Program-made: the position numbers and the translations under genes
Origin: Symbiodinium natans
Lineage: Eukaryota; Sar; Dinophyceae; Suessiales; Symbiodiniaceae
Assembly (NCBI GenBank): GCA_905221605.1
Contig: CAJNDS010002173.1
Location: 124,001 to 188,000, forward strand
Direction of reading: 5' to 3'
Length of the DNA stretch: 64,000 bases
Part shown: piece after piece, positions 1 to 8,477 of the stretch
Position numbering within the stretch: position 1 is the stretch's first letter
How the letters are laid out: each line of letters begins with the position of its first letter
Notes under the pieces: model-generated
Database searches by the model: none
Seen by the model: only the letters and a program-made list of their open reading frames with translations
Told to the model about the DNA's origin: nothing

Positions 1-1865
1 TGCAGGATTCGTGCATGGCCGTCCTGAACTCCCCGCTGAGGGGCCGCTCCAAGTGCCAGGTGGTTGAGCCAAGTGTCGACCCAACCCCGAAGTTGCGCAT
101 TCGCCCCGGCCCTCCAGATCACAGAGCATAAGGCGATTGGCCGAGTGGCCTCGTCACGCTTGGGAAGCAGCGCAACGACTGCTCTGCGCCAAGCCACAGG
201 AACGTAGGAGCAGGCAACAACCCGGCACCACAAGCGCGCCACAGCAGCCCACCACGCCTTTGGGAGGGCGAGGAGCTGCTCAGGCGTCCATTGGTCTGCT
301 CCAGGGCTCTTCCCCTTCATCTTCTTTGTAGCTCTGATGAGGTCCTCAGGGCTGAGGTCGAACTTCAGGTCTGAGAGGGGAAACTGCTGCAAGGAGGCCA
401 GTATGCCGCGCACAGCACTGGCGTCATTCGAAGTGCTAGATGAGGTCCACTTTTTGTGCCACAACTCTGCGTGTTCAGCCACCATGGAAGCAGGATGCAC
501 GCAGGTGGGGATCGCATCAGGGCTCACAGTGGGCCCCTGGAGCTTCAACGCCTCCTCAGCCTTGCGCTTGACCCAGGTGTGGGCCTTGGCCCACTGCTGT
601 TGCGTGTCCACGCGCCATCTTTCCAGCCTTGCGTTGCGCTCCTGCTCCGAGTAGACGTTGTAGAGCTCGGAGACGGCGTCGATGGAGGCGTCGATGTAGC
701 AGAGGTCGATGTAGGGGAAGCCCGGGACCACGCGCCGCAGCTGACCACAACCTCGTCGAATAGCACGTTGAAGGTGTTCATCGTGAGGCTGTTGGCGAAG
801 CTGAGACAGTCGCCCAAGGAGGCCACGAAGAAGTTGCGTTGCACGAGACTCGTGCCCATGCTCTCCGCATCGGTGCTCAGCTCGTCGAGGTCGCACAGGT
901 TCCCAAAAGGAGCTACGTCTGCTTCTGTCCGCCCAGCCGAAGAAGTCGGCACCCAGAGAGCACTCGGCCACATCCGAGAGCTGCGTCCAGGCCTCGTCCA
1001 GCTGAGCCGCGTCGAGGTAGGTGGAGAACAGCTCTTCGTCCCAGACGGCGTCGAAGTTGAGTCCAATGGCCGCCTCATCTTGCAGTGAGAGCTCGTGGAA
1101 CTTCGGGAGCACGTAGTCAGAACGGCGGCACTCCACCTCGAGGTCATAGCCCACACAGAGGTGGTCCGAAAGGTCCGGACGCTCAAAGTGCTCCACCCTG
1201 CTGGCCAGAGTACTGCGGTCCGCGATGGCATAGTCGATGCGGCGGGTGCGTCGCTTTTCTCCGGTGTTCAGGTCCGCGCGGTAGGGGTTGGTGAAGGGGA
1301 GGGCCTCCTCGAAGTCAGCGTCCAGCACTTTCACCACTCCACTCGCAGTAGCTTCGACGATGTAGCCCTCGTCTGCAGTAGCGTTGAAGTCACCGAAGAT
1401 CACAAAGGAGCCACCAAAGGCCCGCGCAGCCTCCACCAATTCGCGCAGCATTTCAGAGGTGGCCTCCAGGTCGCCAGGGAAGCCGTAGGCCGCAATCACT
1501 AAGAGGTGATGCTTGCGGGAGCTGCTGCACAGCTCCACCAGCCCAGCTACATGGCGCGGCTGCGCCCTAGCCAAACCCAGATTGACCTGTCGAAGGGGCA
1601 CTTTCGAAACCAAAGCCACCCTATGTGAGCCCTTGTTCACATCGCCAGCGCTCAGGAGCGCACTGTAGCCCTCGTGCCGCCAAGCCTCCACAAAGCCGGG
1701 AGCAGAGAGATAGTTCACATCGATCTCCTGCAGAGAAATAAAAGAGGCTTGGGCCTCCCTGGCCAGCTCAGCGGCCAGAGGGGTTTTGGTGATGCCCGTC
1801 TTGTTGAGGTTCGCCGTCAGAAAGAAGGTGAAGGCTGCAAAGAGGGGCTTGTCGATGGCCCGCAT
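1..1865 (-). CDS. EEP endonuclease-reverse transcriptase polyprotein, copy A (partial)
   Basis: This is the pol-type ORF of copy A, open from its ATG at 1865 to the window edge in a single frame. The N-terminal endonuclease/exonuclease/phosphatase domain nicks target DNA for target-primed reverse transcription. Its motifs are visible: SLQEID near 1725-1745, FGDFNA at about 1380-1397, RRIDYAIAD near 1225-1250 and SDHLCV near 1165-1180. After about residue 290 a linker leads into the start of the RT domain (AWRRAVVALLPK near 150-185). Where copy B has an 11-bp insertion and a 7-bp deletion, copy A is in frame, so this is the better-preserved coding version. The ATG lies inside the 3' end of the upstream OTU ORF and is offset by one frame, so translation may need re-initiation or a -1 frameshift. 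The RT catalytic core is beyond the edge. Confidence 0.85.
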   Translation of the reverse strand, partial: MRAIDKPLFAAFTFFLTANLNKTGITKTPLAAELAREAQASFISLQEIDVNYLSAPGFVEAWRHEGYSALLSAGDVNKGSHRVALVSKVPLRQVNLGLARAQPRHVAGLVELCSSSRKHHLLVIAAYGFPGDLEATSEMLRELVEAARAFGGSFVIFGDFNATADEGYIVEATASGVVKVLDADFEEALPFTNPYRADLNTGEKRRTRRIDYAIADRSTLASRVEHFERPDLSDHLCVGYDLEVECRRSDYVLPKFHELSLQDEAAIGLNFDAVWDEELFSTYLDAAQLDEAWTQLSDVAECSLGADFFGWADRSRRSSFWEPVRPRRAEHRCGEHGHESRATQLLRGLLGRLSQLRQQPHDEHLQRAIRRGCGQLRRVVPGFPYIDLCYIDASIDAVSELYNVYSEQERNARLERWRVDTQQQWAKAHTWVKRKAEEALKLQGPTVSPDAIPTCVHPASMVAEHAELWHKKWTSSSTSNDASAVRGILASLQQFPLSDLKFDLSPEDLIRATKKMKGKSPGADQWTPEQLLALPKAWWAAVARLWCRVVACSYVPVAWRRAVVALLPKRDEATRPIALCSVIWRAGANAQLRGWVDTWLNHLALGAAPQRGVQDGHARIL

Positions 1866-4800
1866 GCACTGATGGCTGCGTCGGTGGCCTGGAGCAGCCG
1901 AGCCTTCTCGTCCGTGTACTTCTTCTGCGTCTGCAACCACTGTCGAATGTCACGAAGTCGTCGAATCTGCCGCTGTGCAAAGGCCGGCCGCGTCTCCGGG
2001 CAAGGCCCCTTGGAGTGGCGCTTAACGAACGGGGTCGACCTGACCACGGCCTGGCACTTCTGACATTTCCAAGCGTGCTCGCAGGAGACCTTGAGGATGG
2101 TCTTGGTGCCTTGAGCAAACTTTGCCCGCGGGAAAACGAACATGCTGAGGCCCGGATAGCGTGGTTTTTGGACCTCCTTCATCACAGTCTTGGCCAGCAT
2201 GCGGCGCCGGCAGTCCTCAATGTGATTTGGAAGGTTCTTGGGGCCTTGCTGGGGCAAAGCCATGAGCTTCTTCCATTTGGCCCGGGTCACCTTTGAGTGA
2301 TGTGTGTCCCGGTGCGCACGCCGCATTGCCGCAAAAGTGCCACGCAAGATCTGTTTCCGCACGGCCACTGAGATACCCATGGGGCACAAGGGGCATCTCC
2401 AAAAGACCTCCTCATCCGGCAGAGGATGCCGCACCACCGGCCTGTAGAACTTGCCCGGGAGGTGCTGGCCGTCGTGGAATTTGGTGTAGTGCTTGGTCCG
2501 AAAATTTCGGTAGGCCCCAATGCTTTTCGTCTGCTGTTTCAAAGGACACAAGGTACACGCGAACAGAAGGTTGGCAGGGACCGGGGCAATATGCCGGTAT
2601 GCGCATTTGCTCAAGGTTCGTTGCGTGTTGAAACTGCAGCCCTCAAGGTCCTGGCTGACATCTCTAGCCATGCTAGACGCCTTTTGTGAAGTCCAGGCTG
2701 TCCGCCGGGAGGCCAGGCGAGGAGCAGCAGATCGAGGTCCATCGCGCGAGCAAACTGACTTGCTAGAGGCCCGATTGTCAGACCACACCGTCTGGCGCGT
2801 GGCCACAGACTTTGCCCGCGAAAGCCCTCCCCCCCGCATAGGCACGCGCGGAGGGCCCTCCTTGACGTCCATGAGGTTCTTCGGGAAGCGGCGCCCAGAG
2901 GCCGGGAGGAGGTAGTCGAAATGGGAGCCGTTGAAGACGAGCACAACCACCTTGGACTTGGCCTTTGCATGGACAACGCAGACCGGCTCCGTGGGTGCCC
3001 GGGGGTAGATGATAACCCTCGTGTCGCAGCGGCGAGCAAAGGCCTGGATCTCCAACAGTCCTCCCCACGTCTTGTCCTTTGCGATCGCCTGAAGGTAGTT
3101 GTTGAAGTCGTGGTCGGCAGTGCCATCCGGAAGCTCGTGGTCCCAGCCTGGCTCGTAACGTTCGCGGTTCTTAGTGAGGTGCTGCACAATCTCCGCACGG
3201 AGCTGCTTGGGGTTGATGGCCTTCTCGTCGGTGGTGTGCGCGAGGCCCTCAGAGAGCGAGGCGAAGAGGCAGTTGCCGTCAGGGTCAGCCTGTTTAAGCA
3301 CAAGCTCCGGCGGAAGAGCCCTCTGGGCAGCGCAGGCACGTTTGCCGTTGGAACTGGCATCGTTGCCCTCGGGCCGCTTGGTGCCTTTGCCATTAGCAGG
3401 CGGGGCCTGCTTTGTCTCGGTGCCTTCAGTCCCAGCAGCCTGACCAGAAGAAGGTTCCATGGAGGCATCCTGCTGCGGGGGTGGCTGAACGACTTGCTCA
3501 GTGGTCGCGAAAGGGTCACGCGGCGGGGCCAAAGACCACGAGCTCCGCGTTTTGATTGCCTGCTGCTCCACCTTTCGCTTCGAGGGGGCCCATCTGCACC
3601 AGTAAACCATAGGGTTTTGGCCGTCGGCGTCCTCCACTGGGATGGCAATGATGTCATGCTCGGTAGTGTGGGACCCCCTGAACACGAAGTCGGTGCCCTT
3701 CTTGGTGCGGTGCTGCCGAAGCATCTCGACCCCTTCGAACTCTTTAGAGACAACCAGGCGGGCCTGCTCGGCTGTCCAGGCCTGCGGTACCCGCTCCAGC
3801 ATCCACACGCGGGCCACTTTGGTATGAGCTTCCCTGGCGACTCGCTTCCCCAAGCTGCGCATGCCATAGGTGAGGCCAAACTTCGAGCCAAGAGTCAAAG
3901 CGCGGGCTAGGTAGTCGGCGTAGGACTCCTTCGGCGACTTCTCGATCCATTCGGTGGTCTGCGCAGCGATCTGCGTCCAACGAGGCACATCCAGGAAACA
4001 GCCCTCCACGCCAGACTGGCTCAGCAGGGCTTCCGCGTTCTTGGTGGATACGCGGACCATACCAAAGACCTTGTTGAACTCAGAGGTGGAGCCATGCTTC
4101 TCCTTGCCCCAGCCCCAGGACTCATGGACTTGAAGATGCCGCTTTGCAGTCCACGTGTGGAAGGCAATCTGGGGCGTCTTGAGAATGGAATCCCAGGCTG
4201 CAGGTGTCACAAAGTGCTTGTAGAACCTGGCGTATAGGACCACCGTAGGCTCGGGGGCTACCTTGGCCAGCTTGGCGCCCAAAACCTTTGGCATCGGCCT
4301 GGTCTGACCAGGGGACTGAACGTGGGTGTACCGGACCCGCTTGAACACGAGCTTGTGGCCACAGGCTCCAGGGCAGCGCTCGTCTGCCACATTGTTGGTG
4401 ATCACCACAGCCGTGATGCCGTGGACCTTGCCAGATCCTTGAAGTAGCGTAGACAAAGCAGCGACCTGCTCCTCGGTGCACAAAACAATGGCCTTGAACA
4501 CACCTGTGGTCTTGTCGAGGTTGTCAGCGACGTCGTTATACTCGATGACCGGAGAGTCCCAATCTTCAGCACGAAGAGCCCAGACCTCCTGGGGCGGTTT
4601 CCGGCTCACCTGCTGCCAGCTGCCTTGGTCGCAGCCATCAGCTTTGCGAGGCGCACGTTGAAGTAAAGGGTCGGGCTTCACAGGATCCTTTCCCTTGCTC
4701 TTCCCTTTGCCTTTGCCTTCAGGCTGCACGTCCAGAACCACCCTTGGGAGGGCCTGGGGGAGCAGTCTCAGGTTGGGGCGGGTTTTTGGTAGCATCAACT

Positions 4801-5005
4801 GCATCACCTTTGCCCTTGCGCCTTCTCTTGGCGCGCTGCGACTCTTCCTTGGAAGTGTCGGCCTGCCCTTTCGGGTCACCCTGAGAGGACTGAGCGCACG
4901 TAATGTCAAGGCTGAATCCAGCCAACGCCTGCTTGATCGCATTTTGAATCGCAGCCTGAAGCTGCTTCTTGAGAGACTCAATGAAAGAGGGCCCGAGAAG
5001 ATCAC
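1817..5005 (-). CDS. OTU-domain cysteine protease / zinc-finger protein of retroelement copy A
   Basis: The open frame is about 1062 codons. The true start is unclear: 5005 is a GTG, ATGs follow at about 4942 and 4804, and the frame overlaps the upstream ORF by almost 290 bases. Residues ~570-705 form an OTU-like cysteine protease. DGNCLFASL places the catalytic Cys codon at 3269-3271 (residue ~579), and GSHFDYLLP places the His at 2921-2923 (residue ~695), a spacing typical of OTU domains. The C-terminal third has Cys/His clusters: FACTLCPLKQQ near 2530-2560, RCPLCPMG near 2380-2400, and CEHAWKCQKC followed by H and C near 2050-2090. These suggest nucleic-acid-binding fingers. A Lys/Gly run (EGKGKGKSKGK) lies near residue 100. 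OTU domains cleave ubiquitin-like chains or process polyproteins; its role in the element is unknown. Confidence 0.85.
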   Translation of the reverse strand: MIFSGPLSLSLSRSSFRLRFKMRSSRRWLDSALTLRALSPLRVTRKGRPTLPRKSRSAPREGARAKVMQLMLPKTRPNLRLLPQALPRVVLDVQPEGKGKGKSKGKDPVKPDPLLQRAPRKADGCDQGSWQQVSRKPPQEVWALRAEDWDSPVIEYNDVADNLDKTTGVFKAIVLCTEEQVAALSTLLQGSGKVHGITAVVITNNVADERCPGACGHKLVFKRVRYTHVQSPGQTRPMPKVLGAKLAKVAPEPTVVLYARFYKHFVTPAAWDSILKTPQIAFHTWTAKRHLQVHESWGWGKEKHGSTSEFNKVFGMVRVSTKNAEALLSQSGVEGCFLDVPRWTQIAAQTTEWIEKSPKESYADYLARALTLGSKFGLTYGMRSLGKRVAREAHTKVARVWMLERVPQAWTAEQARLVVSKEFEGVEMLRQHRTKKGTDFVFRGSHTTEHDIIAIPVEDADGQNPMVYWCRWAPSKRKVEQQAIKTRSSWSLAPPRDPFATTEQVVQPPPQQDASMEPSSGQAAGTEGTETKQAPPANGKGTKRPEGNDASSNGKRACAAQRALPPELVLKQADPDGNCLFASLSEGLAHTTDEKAINPKQLRAEIVQHLTKNRERYEPGWDHELPDGTADHDFNNYLQAIAKDKTWGGLLEIQAFARRCDTRVIIYPRAPTEPVCVVHAKAKSKVVVLVFNGSHFDYLLPASGRRFPKNLMDVKEGPPRVPMRGGGLSRAKSVATRQTVWSDNRASSKSVCSRDGPRSAAPRLASRRTAWTSQKASSMARDVSQDLEGCSFNTQRTLSKCAYRHIAPVPANLLFACTLCPLKQQTKSIGAYRNFRTKHYTKFHDGQHLPGKFYRPVVRHPLPDEEVFWRCPLCPMGISVAVRKQILRGTFAAMRRAHRDTHHSKVTRAKWKKLMALPQQGPKNLPNHIEDCRRRMLAKTVMKEVQKPRYPGLSMFVFPRAKFAQGTKTILKVSCEHAWKCQKCQAVVRSTPFVKRHSKGPCPETRPAFAQRQIRRLRDIRQWLQTQKKYTDEKARLLQATDAAISACGPSTSPSLQPSPSF

Positions 5006-6701
5006 CGAGCCCTCCCATCTGCAGGTTCAGGTCAAAGTCAGGCCCTGGGTTTGCAGCTTCGCCTATTCGGCACCCCATTAGGGCATTGAAACATGCTTGT
5101 AGTGAGGGGAGGTACTGCATAACTCCATGGAAACAATCTCTGCCACTCATGTCGGGAGTAGCACAATCACTGAAAGGCCCGATGGAAGGCTCTGTGGCAA
5201 AATGGCCCCGGCATGAGCCATGAAAACTGCCCAGAGGCCCTCCAAGAAAATCCGTGCCTGCATCATCGTAGGGTTGCCTATGCCAGGTACGAATCGGGCC
5301 CCCCAGAAAATCGCAACCGTCATCTGCAAAACAAGGTCCTGCACTGCCCTCGGAATAGGTTTGTTCACATGCCCTGGTGACTTGTTCGCACGCACTGACA
5401 TGATGCTCACATGCACTGACTGAAAGCATAGCAGAAAGATCCTCATGCCCAGTGAAAGAGGAGTCCCAAGGGCCCGAAGGGCCCCGACGAAAGTCACAAT
5501 CATCCGCTGGCATAGGACATGACTGCTCACATTCAGAGGCAACAGTCGCAGATGATGACTCTTCTACACAAGACTGCTGCTCACACGCACTGCTGTTGAG
5601 AGGCTCCTTGGAGAAATCTCCCTCAATGGTGGCGGGCGCTGAGGGAACGCCAACCATCTCAATGCACTCATGAAGCGAAAATCGTTCATGCAGCAAGATT
5701 GGCGTGCCAAAGACATGTAAGCATGACTCCAAATATCCATGGTAAACATGGTTGCACTCAACCCACAACGGCAACAGTACACTGCAATCACTGCCTGCAC
5801 AAGCTGTTCCAGTGTGTGTCGGGGAGTCCTTTGTTGCAACAGGTTCTTCGTGAAGAGTCTGGTTCTGGAGAGCCGCGTCGGGGTGGACATAAAAGAGCTC
5901 AGCCCCAGCACCATCGCCATTGCCATCGCCCCAGTCGCCGCCACAGCTGCCGCCACCGCAGCCAGCATCGCCACAGCTGCTGCCACCGCCGCCTGAGCGG
6001 CAGTCAGCATTGACGCAACCGCTGCCATCACCGCAGCCATGGGTCCATCCACCACAGCAGCCACTGTTCTCGCCGCTGCCATCCTTGTAGTTGCCGCAAC
6101 AGCCGCCGGTATCCCGGAAGTCGCCGCTGTCGATCTTGTAGTTCCTGCAATCGCCGCTGCCATCACAGCAGCCGCCGTTGCCATCTCCGCACTCGCCGCC
6201 ACAGCTGCCGCCACAGCTGCCACCACAGCTGCCGCCACATCTGCTGCCGCTGCCATCGCCTCCGCTGCTCAACGCCTCATCAGGGGCGCCGCTGCTCCAA
6301 GCTGCCATGCTTGAGCTGATTCCATGGCAGAGGTCCTTCTGCCACCACATGCTGAAGTAGAGCCCTCTCGGGATGAGAGGCTCGCCGAACCCACTGTGCA
6401 CCACTCCGGGCTGGTGCTGCCCATTGAATTTCCTGGCCAAAATGGCCTTGAGTGTTGTCAGATCACGATCATTGCTTGACTGGACCCCCATTGGACAACC
6501 CAAGTCCATGGTGGTCGGCTGCTCGAAACCCCCAAGGAGGCAGCCTTTGCTTCTGTTCCACAGAAAGCGTACGAACCATGAGGGGTAGCTCAAGCTCGCT
6601 TCACTCTTCAACTTTTTCCACATCTTTCTCATCACATCAGCCATGTGATTGGCATGGGTCATGACGGAGGATCCTTGTCGCCCGCCCGACGTCGGCGCCA
6701 T
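4719..6701 (-). CDS. Cys/Gly-rich first ORF of retroelement copy A, with NPGP motif
   Basis: The protein is 660 residues from an ATG at 6701, a start shared with copy B. No known enzyme domain is recognised. The N-terminal ~150 residues are globular-looking. Residues ~150-290 are extremely rich in Gly, Cys, Ser and Asp (runs of CGGSCGG type). Next come three spaced copies of a DF-x-x-GP motif (DFRRGP, DFLGGP, DFLGGP) and several ACEQ/ACEH repeats. GCRIGEAANPGPDFDL then appears, with NPGP at 5040-5051, followed by an amphipathic segment and a basic tail (QRAKRRRKGKGD). The basic tail and position suggest a nucleic-acid-binding, ORF1-like role, which is inference. The 3' end overlaps the OTU ORF in a different frame (+1). 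Confidence 0.75.
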   Translation of the reverse strand: MAPTSGGRQGSSVMTHANHMADVMRKMWKKLKSEASLSYPSWFVRFLWNRSKGCLLGGFEQPTTMDLGCPMGVQSSNDRDLTTLKAILARKFNGQHQPGVVHSGFGEPLIPRGLYFSMWWQKDLCHGISSSMAAWSSGAPDEALSSGGDGSGSRCGGSCGGSCGGSCGGECGDGNGGCCDGSGDCRNYKIDSGDFRDTGGCCGNYKDGSGENSGCCGGWTHGCGDGSGCVNADCRSGGGGSSCGDAGCGGGSCGGDWGDGNGDGAGAELFYVHPDAALQNQTLHEEPVATKDSPTHTGTACAGSDCSVLLPLWVECNHVYHGYLESCLHVFGTPILLHERFSLHECIEMVGVPSAPATIEGDFSKEPLNSSACEQQSCVEESSSATVASECEQSCPMPADDCDFRRGPSGPWDSSFTGHEDLSAMLSVSACEHHVSACEQVTRACEQTYSEGSAGPCFADDGCDFLGGPIRTWHRQPYDDAGTDFLGGPLGSFHGSCRGHFATEPSIGPFSDCATPDMSGRDCFHGVMQYLPSLQACFNALMGCRIGEAANPGPDFDLNLQMGGLGDLLGPSFIESLKKQLQAAIQNAIKQALAGFSLDITCAQSSQGDPKGQADTSKEESQRAKRRRKGKGDAVDATKNPPQPETAPPGPPKGGSGRAA

Positions 6702-6834
6702 GGCGCCGCACCCGCAGGTGCTGTTAGTCTCCCTAGCTACCCCCAGGGGTCCAGTTTGGATCGCGAGGAGATCGCACCTGAGCCCAAACTCCCAAAACCT
6801 CGGTTCGCTCGGTTAACGGACAAGTCAGGCCCCT
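6702..6834 (-). other. 5' leader of retroelement copy A
   Basis: About 130 bases lie between the shared 5' breakpoint and the ATG of the first ORF. The same leader occurs in copy B (16019-16144), with small indels near the outer end (B lacks about 3 and 8 bases). Nothing resembling a dinoflagellate spliced-leader remnant is seen. An internal promoter would be expected here by analogy with other LINEs, but no motif is claimed. Confidence 0.4.
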
Positions 6835-7251
6835 CAAGAAGAAAGGTCCTGCTCGCCCTGTCTTAAGCAGGTCAGTCGGCGTGACACCGAACCAGGCTTG
6901 ACGAGTGTTTGGCAGACATGCGAGGCCGCTGTACAAACTGCCAGAGGCATGCTGCTCACATCTCAAACAAGCAAACTTTTGTAAAGGTGGTGAAGCCCTG
7001 CCGGGAAGCAGAAAGTCCGACCAGCACGGGTTCCTCACTCTCGTGAAAGCGGGTGCCATGAACAAGCCTGAAGAGCTCGCAGGCAACCCAGAACGAACCA
7101 TGCCACGAAAACCATGTTTCAGGGCAAAACTATACTTGAAGTGACATGCAACGCCAAAAGTGTACAAGTGCATTGCCACGAAAGTCGCGAACCGAAGCTC
7201 AGAGACAAGAGCATCGTCACTGAATGAAAAGGCAGCATCAAAGGGCTGCGC
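6835..7251 (-). other. 3' tail of copy B and head-to-tail junction with copy A
   Basis: This stretch separates the RNase H stop of copy B from the 5' end of copy A. No poly(A), short tandem tail or convincing target-site duplication is visible, and no unique spacer is recognised. It is therefore read as 3' UTR abutting the next unit directly. A minus-strand open frame (7179-6733) crosses the junction but has no recognisable protein and is treated as chance. Confidence 0.5.
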
Positions 7252-8232
7252 TCAAAACTGGTAAGGAAAGTGGGTTCGGGAAGCCAACTCAAAAGTGCAG
7301 GTGCAGAAGCTCAGCTGTGCTCGCCAGCAGCGCAGCCGAAGGCCAGCAGCACAGCAGCCAGCGCCCAGCTGCAGCTGCTTAGTCCAGGGAGCCCTCAGGC
7401 TCAGTTGCAGGCGCGTTTCCCAAGCAGTGGCCTCTCCAAAGGCCTGGTGCCAAAGTGCCCGTCTGGAGTGGGCAGCTCTGTTCTCACGTGCACAGTTGGC
7501 CGCAGCATCGGCCTTGTCGTTGAGGTCCCGGCACAACTCAGCACTGATTCCATCAGGTGGCCTCCAGTGCCTCTTTCTGCCATGCGCAGGCACCCAAGTG
7601 AGGCTGACAGCAATGCCCCGACTTTGCAAGTTCCGCAGATTGGTCGCAATCTCCTCGAAGATGCAAGGAAGAGCAGACATGCCCGGCCGAGCCACTCCTT
7701 GCAGTGCAGCTTGGCAGTCGCAAAGCACATGAACACGTCCTCGTCGATCTCCAGGCAGTCGTTGTAGAGCACGTGTGATGTAGAGCAGTGCCAGGGCCTC
7801 GTTCCTGAACGCAGATTGGTCCTCCGAAGCATCACCCGTACCGAAAGAGGCCTCGGCGGTAACGATGGCGAAGGCTCCAACTCCCTCCTTGGCGCTGCCG
7901 TCGCTTGCGAGGAACAGCTCCGCGTCGTCCTTGAAGAAGGCCTCGAGGTGGTCAGCAACGTCCTGCTCGAATCCCTCCAAGTCCACAGCTGGCGGCGCCG
8001 GCGGGTACGCCTCGATCGGGGCAGCGAAAAGCCGCTCCTGAGCGCGTTCACGGGGCAAAGGCACCTCATGTCTGCAGACCGCAGTTTTCTCGCACGCCCA
8101 CGCGAGGTGGGCCCGGCTGGGCCAAAGGCCCCCGCACAGGCACTGAACTGGCACGTCCCGAGAACGGCGAAGTTTCGCAGCAGTGTGCCACGCACTACCT
8201 CCACTTGCCATGGCCGCGCGCCGCAGCTCCAC
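7252..8232 (-). pseudogene. RNase H domain of copy B pol (detached by frameshift)
   Basis: This is the C-terminal part of the polyprotein, read in one frame from about 8220 to a stop at 7252. It is an RNase HI-type domain: LASDGSAKEGVGAF carries the first Asp, RNEALALLY the Glu, LCDCQAAL the second Asp, and WVPAHG followed by NDKADAAAN the His and last Asp. All four carboxylates are present, so this domain alone looks intact. It is cut off from the RT by two frame changes upstream. RNase H removes RNA from the RNA:cDNA hybrid in elements that carry it. Confidence 0.8.
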
Positions 8233-8477
8233 AGGGCCTTGTCGACCAAGAAGACGGCGTCCAGCAAGGGCGTGGTGTTGACCGTGAGGGGGACCAGGTA
8301 GTGCGAGACCGCGTGCACACTCGGGTTCGGCGCGATGAGCGACCGCTTAACTCGCCCGCATCGGTGCACGCCTCGCCGTTGGTGCTCCTCCTTAAGCCAG
8401 TGCTTGAGGACGCCGAGGTTGTCGTAGCCAAAGAAAAAGCGCCGTGTGTCCCTTCGGGCATCGGTGCGCTGCAGCAC
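8220..8477 (-). pseudogene. RT-RNase H linker of copy B in a shifted frame
   Basis: Protein-like sequence continues here in a third frame (RRFFFGYDNLGVLKHWLKEE, then SHYLVPLTVNTTPLLDAVF). It starts near 8477, where the RT frame turns to nonsense, and ends near 8220, where the RNase H frame begins. The linker of one original polyprotein has therefore suffered two indels. Copy A cannot be compared here because it is outside the window. Confidence 0.65.

Larger units (their letters stand above)
1..6834 (-). mobile_element. OTU-bearing non-LTR retroelement, copy A (3' part outside window)
   Basis: This is the left copy of a tandem pair of LINE-like elements read on the minus strand. From 5' to 3' it holds a Cys/Gly-rich ORF, an OTU-protease/zinc-finger ORF, and an EEP endonuclease-RT ORF that runs off the window edge. 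Its sequence matches copy B (6835-16144) almost base for base: position 1 corresponds to 9362, and the 5' ends at about 6834 and 16144 stop matching at the same point. That shared breakpoint is taken as the element's 5' end. No LTRs are seen, and the EEP-RT-RNase H order is that of non-LTR elements. The RT core and RNase H of this copy are not in the window. Confidence 0.85.

Noticed and set aside
545-1231. Ser/Thr/Arg-rich 228-codon frame in copy A
   Set aside because: Wrong frame of the EEP-RT region; in copy A the true frame is open across the same bases.
2921-3910. 329-codon plus-strand open frame (and its twin at 12271-13236)
   Set aside because: It is antisense to the OTU ORF, whose Cys and His motifs and homology fix the coding strand; the composition is a mirror of the real protein.
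5564-6256. Ala/Val-rich minus-strand and plus-strand open frames over the Cys/Gly-rich block
   Set aside because: They are shadow frames of the GGC/TGC-type codon repeats in the first ORF and carry no independent motif.
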